Shown: positions 34,503-44,480 of the stretch, piece by piece
How the letters are laid out: each line of letters begins with the position of its first letter
Position numbering within the stretch: position 1 is the first letter of the stretch
Origin: Chloromonas sp. AAM2
Taxonomy: Eukaryota > Chlorophyta > Chlorophyceae > Chlamydomonadales > Chlamydomonadaceae
DNA: 64,000 bases
NCBI GenBank assembly: GCA_004335635.1
Contig: QAXH01006743.1
Coordinates: 82,116 to 146,115, forward strand
Reading direction: 5' to 3'
Notes under the pieces: model-generated
The model's input: only the letters and a program-made list of their open reading frames with translations
What the model was told of the DNA's origin: nothing
Databases searched by the model: none
Program-made: the position numbers and the translations under genes

Positions 34503-37500
34503 TTAGACGGCATCGGCGACCCGCAGTACGTACTGCCCTGCCTCCTGCTGCTTGGCAAGCAGCTTGGATTGCTGCTCCATGAACTCGAAGCGGCCTGCCT
34601 TGGCCAGCTCCAGCGCTTCGTTGAGCGCTGTCTCGTCCGACACCAGCGACTTGACGTCCACAGTGCTGCCGTCGTCAACCAGGGCCTGCGGAAAAGGAGT
34701 GGCGCAACAAGGTGAAGTGTTTGCGTTTGCATCTGCGCACTGTCCAGTGAGCTGATGCCCACGTGAGTCAAAACTATTGAGCAAGTGTGTTCAGCGGGTG
34801 GCGGCCCAAGGGCGGAAATACTTGTGTATGCTCAACGTCGGACGACTGGTCAAAAAATGGCACGACCACAGTTCTTACCACCCCTTCACCAGGTATAGTT
34901 GCCCCTGACGCAGCCTGGCCCTGCAAGCTACCAACCAGGAGTTACCACGTCTTGCGGCAGGTTTCTACAAGCTGAACGGCACAACGACCCGACCGGAGCC
35001 AGCTTCAACTTCAACCCGCAACATAGGCTTCGGCCTGCTCGCCTTTCCTATCCTATGCGCCTGCTTGACTGGCACAGTTGACTAACACAAGCTGCGCCCT
35101 CACCTGGAATGAATCCACCAGCTCACGGTACGAGGGGTCACCGCCCTCCACGGCCAGCGCTGTCCCGCCATNNNGGCCAGCGCTGTCCCGCCATTACGCG
35201 CGCCCGCCCACTCGCGCACCCGCCGGCGCACGCGCTCCTCCGTGTTCATGAACAGGCCGTGCTGCACGCCGAAGGGCACGCGCCCGCTACGCTTGTATGG
35301 CGCTGCCTGCACACATGGCACAAGAGCAATTGCTCTGTGTCTGGTAAAGCTTGCAAGCGCGCAGCAGCATGACTGCATCGAGTGTGGAAACGCTGTCCTG
35401 CTACTGCAATTTGCAATAACCATGCAATTTCAACAAAAACAGTTGCAAAGTAGTCAGCACGCTACACAAAGGCAGTAAGTGGTCAGTAAGTGCTGATGCT
35501 GCCCAGCACACCTACCTTGTAGAAGTCCATCATCTCGAACAGCGCTCCCTTGAGGAACGACCTGGGCACCACCAGGTCCAGCAGACCCTTCTCCAGCAAG
35601 TACTCAGCAGTCTGCAGCACAAGCAAGTCATAACGCGGTAAGCAACTGCAGCTCCACAGCGCAGGCATCTCGCACAGCGCATATCCGGCAGCAAGCCAAT
35701 CACGTGTGGCTTAGCAGCTGGGCCGACGTGTTAGCAAGCTGGGACAACTGCGCACAGCTAACAAACTCCTGAGCTACCCCAGCAATCAGGAGCAGAGTTC
35801 TATGGATATCCCAGTTATAATGTTTTGTAGGGTCCAGGTGGTCTAGGGATAACCCAGCCATTGGCCTGCACACAGTACTTTACTAGCAGTGCGCCATACA
35901 GGGCCTGCCTGCACATGCATGCCTTAGACACCGCACCTGGAAGTCATCGGGCAGCTGCTCCTGCAGTGTCTGCTCGATCACACGGCGCCCTGCGAAGCCG
36001 ATGATGGCCTGTGGCTCTGCGATGATGATGTCGCCCAGCATACCAAAGGAGGCCGTCACACCGCCTGTGGTGGGGCTCGTGAGGATGGAGATGTACAGCA
36101 GGTTGGCCTGGTTCTGGTGCACGTGCAGGGCACCGCTGATCTTGGCCATCTGCAATGCATAGCAACACATAACCACCACACTGGTCATGCAGAGTGCTGA
36201 ACACCAAGTGATCAATAGCTTGAGTGGCAAGTGGCAAGTGGCAAGTGCCCAACCAAGCCGCTCTGCTCCCTGACCCAGCTGCCCAGTTCCAGCCATTTGA
36301 TTGCCGTGCACGTCAGACCAGTCAAGACGGTGTTCAAAGTCTGCGTGCTGCACATCCCTTGAAACAGCTGCCATTGTCCACCAGGTCTTCTCTGTGACAG
36401 CGCACGTGCGCACACCTGCATGAGCGACATGATGCCCTCTTGCATGCGCGCGCCCCCTGACGTGCACACGATCATGAGCGCCAGGCCCTCCTGGGTGGCG
36501 TACTCGATCAGGCGGGTCAGCTTCTCGCCCACCACACTGCCCATGGACCCGCCCATGTAGCCGAACTCCATAACACCCAGCGCAATGGGAATGCCATGCA
36601 GCAGGCCAGTGCCTGTGCGCACTGCGTCCTGCAGCCCAGACTTGTCCTGGGCCTCACGGATGCGGTCTGTGTACGCCTGTAAAACCACGGAAGTATACAC
36701 TGATCATGGTTCGATTGCACAGAAGTGCCGTTAGAACACAGTTGTTGTTGTGGCATCACGTGGCTAGCAACCTGGCTGCTGCAGCATTCATTCTCAGGGC
36801 GTACCTTCATATCCGTGAACTCCAGAGGATCCACTGGAGACAGCGTCTCATCCAGTGGCCGCCATGTTCCCGGGTCAATCAGGTGATCGATGCGCTCCTG
36901 GCTGGACATCTTGAGATGGTAGTTGCAGCCAAAGCATATGTGATGGTGCTCCTGCAGAGATAAGCCATAGCATGACATCATGGGCATGCATATGGCTGCC
37001 ATGTTTGCACGAGTATGGTGGCATACGAGGTGACACCTCTTGTTTGACTGAGCAGTCGATCCCAGCCAACGCCCGAACACGCACCTTCAAATGCTTGATG
37101 TACAGGATAACACCGCATTTGTCGCAACGGGTCCACAGGCCTTTGCTGCGGTCCACAGGCTTGCTGGCCTTGGCCTCGCCAGCAGCGGTGACAGGGTCCG
37201 ATGCGGCAGTGGCTGCCGGGTTGACCGAGATGGGACCATTGACAAACTGCTCAGCGTAACACACTGCGTTCCTACTTGGTGTCAGAGGCGCAGGGGCGCA
37301 GACCTGCACATAAGCATCAGATCCATTTCACCCAAACCACCTGCCAAATACACGAATGCACTTTTGGTGCAGTCCGGCAGAAAGCGATTTGCCTTGCATT
37401 GTTCTGCATGATGTGAGCCAAATTATGCAATCGATTTAGGTTCCGAGGCCTTGAACGCGATGCAAGCCCCCACTTCTCAGGATGAGGTGGATGAGGAGGG

Positions 37501-37736
37501 CTTCTTCCAATGCTGTGATTACGGCACATTCCTAATCTCAGTGCCTTGTACTCTGTCGTCCTCAAGGCTACCTTCCATCACCCTCAACGCCCACCCAAAA
37601 AGCGGTCAGGTGCAGACTCAGCATTTTCTTTGTGGCTGTCAATGGGCACGTATCCCGAGCGCACCTTGACTGTACAAGCCTTATGCTGCCTGCTGGTAAC
37701 GGAGCAGCTGTTGAGGGGGCTGTGCTGCAAAAACAT
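34503..37736 (-). CDS. accD: Acetyl-CoA carboxylase carboxyltransferase beta subunit, nuclear-encoded plastid protein
   Basis: AccD carries the carboxyltransferase step that turns acetyl-CoA into malonyl-CoA for plastid fatty-acid synthesis. Exons on the minus strand: 37665-37736 (tentative), 37085-37303, 36805-36951, 36416-36676, 35937-36149, 35516-35611, 35104-35306 and 34503-34685; about 456 aa. The Cys4 zinc finger is split by an intron: CDKC in exon 2 and CFGC in exon 3. [30 protein letters not shown] and [12 protein letters not shown] are the carboxyltransferase core. Introns and gene context show this is nuclear DNA; C. reinhardtii also has nuclear accD. Exon 1 ([17 protein letters not shown]...) looks like a transit peptide and joins in phase, but another first exon is possible. 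A 23-bp artefact interrupts exon 7. Confidence 0.9.
35152..35194. other. Assembly gap: 20-bp duplication around NNN inside accD exon 7
   Basis: The 20 bp GGCCAGCGCTGTCCCGCCAT occur at 35152-35171 and again at 35175-35194, separated only by NNN. Together they add 23 bp and shift the accD frame. Without one copy and the N run, exon 7 is 180 bp, in phase, and reads [18 protein letters not shown]. This is best read as two overlapping contig ends that were not merged. Confidence 0.9.
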
Positions 37737-38194
37737 GGCTGCGGAAGAGGCGATGATGGCAGTCTATCACAGTGCCCCGCAAGTTTCTGCTTTGCAACAG
37801 CTACAGCGTTGTCTACACTACGCACTGCGATCGCGCAGTGTAAAGTTTGCCTCTCAAGCAAAACGGCTGAAACGCCTACCTCCATCTGGCCTCGTTGGCC
37901 TGTCCAGCATTCCCCACCAGTGCCCATCCAACATAAGGTGCCCAACTCTGCCCCATCACCCTGTTTCCTACCTCCCCTCTTTCCCCTCTCCTGGTCCCCC
38001 CCCCACGTCAGAAGTGCTACTACTACAAGGGCTACCATGTCCATCATGTACCCATCCAAGATGTGTGCTTTGGCCATGCATGGCGCACCTTGTCCAGGCT
38101 GACCATCGTGCGGGCCAAGGCCATGCCCTTGTTGAGCCACTTAGCTGTGTCTGATCATGCCCTGAAAAACTCGGCCTGATGAATGTTTGACCAG

Positions 38195-38336
38195 GTATGC
38201 ACACGCTGACATGCTCAATACAAGTAGTTCATGCCCGCTACGGTCTATACGGTACGTCTTCCTCAAGACGCTGGTGGATGACGCAGGTGGTGCCATGTTG
38301 TTCTGCAGGTACGGGCGCAACAAAGTCATCTGGTGA
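38195..38336 (+). pseudogene. Candidate terminal exon of an unrecognised gene or gene remnant
   Basis: After the acceptor-like TTTGACCAG at 38194 one frame runs 47 codons to TGA (38334-38336). It contains RYVFLKTLVDDAGG and LFCRYGRNKVIW, with third positions mostly G or C as in the real genes nearby. I do not recognise the protein. No upstream exon with matching phase (two leftover bases) could be found, so it may be a remnant. Part of it lies in sequence homologous to the intron at 49820. Confidence 0.3.
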
Positions 38337-38460
38337 GCACCCAAGTTTCCTGCACTTGGGCAGCGTACAGGTTGATTTTCGCATCGTAAGACAAGAATTG
38401 GCCTGTGCAGGCATGGCCAATGAACCCCTGCCCACCACCCTCAGCTTTTACGTAACAGAG

Positions 38461-38551
38461 CTTATACTACATTCCAGGATTTTGCGTTGATGACTGCCTG
38501 TCTTGCCCTCTGTGTGTAATTGCTGTCGCAGAAAACGCTCGTCCAGCAGGT
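38461..38551 (+). pseudogene. Truncated duplicate of the coiled-coil gene's last intron and exon
   Basis: This stretch matches 49841-49940 closely, including GCGTTGATGACTGCCTGTCT, the acceptor TGTCGCAG and the first codons of exon 12 (K-T/A-LVQQV). Identity stops just after CAGCAGGT. A further short match at about 38228-38250 pairs with 49817-49839; the 205 bp between the two blocks here are absent from the other copy. The fragment is isolated from other exons and should be non-functional. Confidence 0.75.
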
Positions 38552-39186
38552 ACGTGTGTGCAGTTATGACCGCTGTTATGATCGCTGTTGCCCACCCTGT
38601 TTCAGTTATGGTTTGCATTTCTGCGTGTGTAAAAGTGACAATGTTAGAATGTTTGGTTCTAAAACCTGCTGCCATATGTGCGTCATGCATGTGCAGAAGA
38701 GCCCATCATGCAAACGAGAGGCATCTCCTGCCACTATGATCAATTGAGCGACCAGGCGGGCAGGCGATTGCGCACTGCCTTGATGACAATCACAAGGGGT
38801 GATACGCGACACGCGACCACCAAAGCCAATGTAAAGTGCTGTTCACGCCCTTGCCTTTCACATCTGAAGGTTAGCATCCGGCAGGAAGACAGAAGCGTGG
38901 CATGGTCGAGAGTGGCCAGGTAATGGTGGACAGGCTGGTGTTGCACGGTCTGATAACTGCACGGTTATACAAGTGAACAGTTATCTGATCTACTATTGGC
39001 ATTGGGCTGCGGGGTTCAACGTAAAGCGGAGCAACTCCTTTGCGGGTTACGATGATGGATCACTATACAGCTGACTGTTCTGGGCTGCATTCATGTAGGT
39101 ATCTGGTCAGCTGCCTGCCAGCTGAGGTAACACAGTGCGTGTGGGGGGTTGTACTTAGCTGTGGAGGGTTGTACTTGCCATTCCTG

Positions 39187-39191
39187 TTACA
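39187..39191 (-). terminator. TGTAA poly(A) signal, JmjC gene
   Basis: Minus-strand TGTAA about 255 bp beyond the JmjC stop. It directly abuts the A-tract of the terminal-repeat copy at 39191. Confidence 0.5.
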
Positions 39192-39230
39192 AAAAAAAAG
39201 AAGTTTGCCAGTTCTGGGACAATTCTGTGT
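39191..39230 (+). repeat. Terminal-repeat family copy 1
   Basis: A-tract followed by GAAGTTTGCCAGTTCTGGGA and then ACAATTCTGTGTGA. It is nearly identical to the reverse complement of 44530-44567. It lies at the 3' end of the JmjC gene with no partner nearby. Confidence 0.8.
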
Positions 39231-39444
39231 GACTCCTACTTCTGATGTATGTGTTTGAAAGCAGCAAATCTAACTTGGTTTGTGTGTATGCGTGTACTGT
39301 TCTACCACCGTGTGTGGTGTTGGTGGACAGCGCTGAGCCACTTCTGTGACAAACATGGTTACCGTGACGGACCATGTCTTGCCGTGACTGACAGGTGTGT
39401 GATCCATGTGTGTGAGTGAATCTCGTAAGTAGAGTGTGCGACCG

Positions 39445-42400
39445 TCATGACACGTTAAAGCAAAAGGCGAAGCCACTGCTGGATTTGCCGGTACCACCAT
39501 TGCTCTCAGGGCCTGGTGTTGGCTGCAACATCTGGCCTTGACCCTTGACCGTTCCCAAACGATCAGCTGTGGGGCCCTCTGCCTTGAAAAGTGACGTCAG
39601 CTTCTTGACCTCTTCAGCCTTTTGCCTGGCAGCATAACGGTCGGACTCCACTTGACTGAGTAGCTCAGGGTGCTCTTGCTTCAGTGCAGCCACAAACTTG
39701 TCATGGAGGTCGCCCCTGTGTTCACATAGCAAGCAGGCCAAAGCAACCTCCTGCCAACAGCACATGCCAAACTTTCAGAATTCAACTTCTGCTGGATTAC
39801 AACGCCTGGCTGGTCATGTATCATTACACCAGAGCAGGCAGCCTGGCAGCTAGCCATCTGGACACACGGAGTGTGGGCCTCACAGCACACTGGGCCACCT
39901 GGCCACTATGACGTGCCACAACACACACTCAGCGAGAGTCTGCCACACCTGTGCCGCCCCCTGAGCCTCACCTGTCACTCAGCGCACAGCCGGACACCAG
40001 GTCGCTGCGCCCTGCCCGCAGGAAGTCCAACACGTGCCTCAGATTGACAGAGCTGACAAAGTTCTGAGTCACTGCAGTCATCAAGAAACAATTGCTTAGA
40101 ATTTGATTCAAGCTAATCAACAAAGCAAATGTCACAGCTCTCCTGATCAGAGAGCTGTACACCGGCTACGATCAGAGGATCAGAGGATCAGAGAGGAGTA
40201 CACCGGCTACGAACTGTTCCCATATCCTGCTGCTTAGCGTTCGCTGCACCTTGTCCTATTTGACCCCTGCATAGATATGGCCTAGCATTTCCGATATCTG
40301 GCTCCGTACAGCTGTGCTCACCTGCCACAGTCCATGATAGGTTGATGCAGGCGTGCCACCAGCCGCGGGGCACGAACATGACCTCCCCGGGCTTCACCAC
40401 ACACTCCACCGGGCGAACCTGCAAGCAAACCTAGCCAGCAAGCCATGTTCTCGACGCCCAAGACACCCACACAACGTCTGACTATCACACGTGGCACTCC
40501 TATTCGCCTGAACTTGGGCCAATCAACCAGGGCTTCCAGAACATGTCCAGTGGCACGCGCCACCACAGGTCAAGCTGATGGGGCAAGCCAAGAAGCCAGG
40601 GGGCCATAACTCAGCTGTGTCGTGCTCTGTGCATGATGGGTGTGCATGATGGGTGTGCATGATGGGTGTGCATGATGGGTGTGCATGATGGGTGTGCATG
40701 ACGGGTGGCATGGCGTTCCTGACCTTGCCCTCCTGAGTGCACGAGTAGAAGTTGATGAACCACTCCAGCAGCGACACGGGTGCGGCCACGTCCGCACCGT
40801 CCACACTCGGGTACACTCCGGGCGGGACCACACCGGGCGGATACAGGATCCACCTGGGGCCAGTGACGATCACATCCCAACTGTTGCAAGTTCGGTTACA
40901 ATGGCACAGGCGCACAGCTGTCCAGCACAGGCGCAGTTGATTACAACTGCAGACGGCTGGCACAAGGGCCAAAAAGATGCTTAGCCGAGCTGACCTCATG
41001 TCGTGATGGGCAGAGTTTTTGCGGCAGTGTGACACTCACTTCTTTGCGCCTGTGACAACACCGTTCCATGCAGATGTGGAGTTGGGGTCGATATGGAAGG
41101 AGCTGCCAGATCGTGGCGGACCAGCAATCAACCACCTGAACAGCATGAAGCAGAAAGCACGCCTTCTCATCCACATGCGCAGGTCGTTCCTTGTATTCTG
41201 CTCCTCCCTAATTCGCCTAGGCTATCATTCATAAGTTGCCCGTGCTCCATCCTGATTCACCTCGTCTTGTCTTGTCAGCGGGCTCTGCTGGCGGCTGCAC
41301 ATGTTGCACTCGGCATCACCTCCCAGAGTCGGCATCACCTCCCAGAGTCGGCATCACCTCCCAGAGCTCGATCAGCACCTTGCTACGCCATGCACATGTC
41401 TACAGAACACACAGAGCCCAGCACTACGCTTGTCACCTGTAATCTGGCCGTGCATCTCCCAGGCACGCAAACAGGTCCTCTTTGAAGACTTCAGGGACGC
41501 TGAAGTCCGCTGCCAGTGACGATGCAGCGCTGGCAAACGCCTTGTCGAACAGGTATAGGGGCATCTCATCATGCGTGTTCTGGGCATAGGAAAGGTACGT
41601 GCTGAAAGGGATCTGGAAGTCACCTGTGCCCAGGATAAGGAAATGCAGGGGTGTGATGGAACAGGTGGAGAGCACGTTGGTGTGCCAGCAGGCTACACAT
41701 GTGCCAGCATATGGCAGCTGGTGAAGGTGTTCTTGGGACAGGGATAACTGCAATGACACGAGCTCAAACGATCACACATATTGTCACAACCGGGTTATCA
41801 CAGCCGATGGCACCGATACACCCAGGTCAGGCGGTTGACCAACTGACATTCTTTGTGGCTGTGAAAGCTGTGACCAAGGCATACATAACACGCAAGAGCT
41901 GCGGCTCTGCCCTGACCTGCTATGACGGGCCGTTCCCCGTACGCCTTGCGCAGGTACTTGACAGTCCACCTGTGCAGGGCGGGCCAGGCCGCCGCGCCGT
42001 CCGTGAGCACCACGGGCCGGTTGGGCACCTCGTACTGCTCCCGGAACTCCTCATGGCTCAGGCCAGTGCGCCTGCACCCACGCAGCAAAGGCAGTCACAT
42101 TGAATCAGCCACACACAAGACCTGTGCCAATCCCACAACAGGCATGTGAAGCAACCAGGCTTGATTAAACAATAACATATGCATAATATCTCTACAAGAC
42201 CTACTTCCGCCCACAAGGACAGTGCAGCCGCACAAAAACTTGTTGGTCAACTTCACAGTTGGCATGTAAAGCAGCTGTGCTTCACAATCCTAGCATACGT
42301 CAGTGCAGCATGCTGTTAAGAACCAGGGCCAACCTATCACTGTGGACAATGGCTGCAGCTTTGCCGTGCGTAGCGTACACTTGGATTGCAACTTGCATCA

Positions 42401-43571
42401 ACCACTGAAAAGGAACTGACAAGCATCCCTCTGCTGTCACCCTACGCACCTGTCTATGTTGTCCACCTCCAGCCATTCCTCAGGCAGCTCTACAGTGGCA
42501 CAATGCCATGGTTGGTCTGCGAGGGGCAGGAATCATAAACCTATGGATGAGCACATCTCCTGGCATCACGTTTGTAAGCTGTATGCCACGGGCACCATCC
42601 AATCTTTGCACGTGCACTTGCATCTTGCAAGTGTGCCCTGGACTGTATTGGCAAGAACGCGATGACCATGAGGCTGCAGAGGCTGTGTGCAGCATGCGGA
42701 CACTGTGGCACATGAACGCAGCAGTGACTCACAGAGCAGGTCTGAGTAGAAGTCCCGCACACGCACACGGGGCGCACAGGCAGGCGGTGTGGCTGCCTTG
42801 CGTGCACGTTTGCGCGGCCGCTCTGGGGCTTGCTTTGGCTGCGTCGCCTGGTGCATTGGACGTGCATGCTCTTCACGGCTAGCCACATAGGAGGCCCTCC
42901 ATGTTCCCCGCCAAACAAACCCACCCTGAAACGTCTGCGAGCCAAGAATCACATGGGAAACTGAGGTGACTTGCTGGCACACATGTGGGCCCACACATCA
43001 TGCTCAAACATCCCTGTGGCACGAGTTTGTCGAGTGCGCCGAGCATGTAAGCCCGCCGTTGGGCTGTGGTAATGCAGGTCAGGCATGGACGTGATGCAGG
43101 CTTGAAGCCAGGCCCAGGGCAAAGGCATGTCCTCGTGCATGGAATCACCTCTATCACACAGGCTTTCCACAGGTCCTCATGGTCGCAAAAGCAGTAGAAA
43201 GCCCGGCTGACGCATGACAGTCTGGCCAGGTCGTGTGCCGTCACCAGGCCAAGGACCTCAAGCAACAGGGCATCACTCAGCACTTGAAAGCTGCCGATGC
43301 CTGCACAGGCAGTGCAAGGACATGCATGGGCTCCTTGTGGTTTCGTTCAAGCATGCACACAAGGAGCCGTCTATCCACGGCCTGTGATGGTAGGATGCTC
43401 TCAAAACGCTGAGTGACAGGACATGGCAGCTGTTTCACCTGGATTACGACAATTGGTTCCTCCAGTCATCATCAGGTTGCCTTCAGGCTGAATTCCAATC
43501 GGGTGATGCATGCTGCGCTGGCTGGCTGGCTGGCTGGCTGCCTTGCTTGCTGACTGGTGAGTTGCCGCCAT
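39445..43571 (-). CDS. F-box and JmjC-domain oxygenase, JMJD6/JMJ21-like
   Basis: A predicted Fe(II)/2-oxoglutarate dioxygenase with an N-terminal F-box, as in Arabidopsis JMJ21 (At1g78280, recalled). Eleven exons, all in phase: 43439-43571, 43149-43300, 42733-42934, 42450-42516, 41917-42071, 41437-41623, 41040-41135, 40724-40853, 40322-40418, 39972-40071 and 39445-39715; 529 aa. F-box: VLSDALLLEVLGLVTAHDLA, residues about 50-95. A basic patch RPRKRARKAA (about 130) suggests nuclear location. JmjC: GSSFHIDPNSTSAWN supplies the iron ligands His313 and Asp315; FVPRGWWHACIN supplies His396. VTQNFVSS and LHDKFVAALKQEHPEL close the fold. Histone or RNA-protein arginine/lysine targets are possible; the substrate is unknown. 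It shares a 184-bp promoter with the divergent coiled-coil gene. Confidence 0.88.
40629..40706. repeat. Minisatellite, six copies of a 13-bp unit, JmjC intron 8
   Basis: GTGCATGATGGGT is repeated six times, the last copy with one change (GACGGGT). It lies about 17 bp inside intron 8 (minus-strand sense). There are no spacers between units. Confidence 0.95.
41311..41367. repeat. Three tandem 19-bp units, JmjC intron 6
   Basis: CGGCATCACCTCCCAGAGT occurs three times head to tail, the third ending in C. It lies between exons 6 and 7 of the JmjC gene. Confidence 0.95.
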
Positions 43572-43755
43572 GGTCCCTAAAAGAGTGACGGCGATGCACG
43601 TGATGTGGCGGTTGGTGGTTGTAGATGTCCGATTTGACAGCTCTAGACCGTCCGGAAAGTCGATCATATAACTATCGTCCGGAAAGTCGATCAAACAAGC
43701 GGCCGCAAATCATCTGCTGTCTGTCGTCAGCACGAGCTTGAGCTTATGGTCAAAC
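43572..43755. promoter_or_regulatory. Bidirectional promoter with 18-bp direct repeat
   Basis: Only 184 bp separate the start codons of the divergent JmjC and coiled-coil genes. Within it CGTCCGGAAAGTCGATCA occurs twice, exactly, at 43649-43666 and 43676-43693, 27 bp apart. Each copy holds the palindrome TCCGGA. The arrangement looks like paired factor-binding sites, but that is inference. Confidence 0.55.
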
Positions 43756-44447
43756 ATGGAGTCACCATCACCTCGGACTGCTGTTCCTAGGCCGTACAAC
43801 GCTGCCATGGACAACACAAATTCCTCAGAAGTCAAGCTGGTGCGGACGAACCAAGCATTACAGCCATGCAGTGGTCCAACACACCTTGGCAAATGGTTCA
43901 ATGTTGCTTGTGCAGCTTGAAGACCGTTTGAAGACCTTCCAAGCTGAGAATGCACTGCTTGGACGCACACTGCGCAACGCTCAGGTTAGGAGTTTGTGAT
44001 GGCGCATGCTCACAGCAGGCCAGGGCAACAAGCTGACATGACCGCTGCACACTGCTACCTGCCTGTTACATGATGTAAACCGCACAGTAGGCTTGTGCTC
44101 TTGTGCTCACAGGCTGAGCGCCAGGTGCAGCAGCAGGCGCTGGCGACATGCCAGGCGCAAACCACTGAGCTGCAGCATGAGCTTCAGGGCAAGGACAAAC
44201 GCGTAGCCTTGCTTCAGCGAGAGGTGGAGGAGCTCAGGCTTGCAGGCGTGAAGAGAGACCAGCACTTGGAGCAGTAAGTGTACCTGACCTGCCAATAAAG
44301 GACACTTGCAGCACGAAAAAAGTTTGCCAGTTCTGGGACAATTTTGAAACTGACACTGGAACCAGTGCGTTTGTGGTGTGTGTACTGGACCGTGTGCTGG
44401 TTCCAGCGTTGACGTGTATGAGTGGGCTAAGCCAGTGTCATCCAGTT

Positions 44448-44480
<33 letters not shown>

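Larger units (their letters stand above)
37737..39444. other. Ambiguous region between accD and the JmjC gene
   Basis: From about 37550 to 38150 three frames are open at once (two plus, one minus), so simple ORF length is uninformative. The plus strand has protein-like strings with GC-rich third positions at about 38011-38179 and 38195-38336, but I could not join them into a gene with valid splice sites. Further on lie a duplicated fragment of the coiled-coil gene and one terminal-repeat copy. Confidence 0.45.

Noticed and set aside
34503..37736. Plastid-genome origin of this stretch because of accD
   Set aside because: GT-AG introns, flanking nuclear genes and base composition like the neighbours show a nuclear gene, not inserted plastid DNA.
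40629..40706. CRISPR-like array
   Set aside because: Units are 13 bp and contiguous with no spacers, in a eukaryotic intron. It is a minisatellite.
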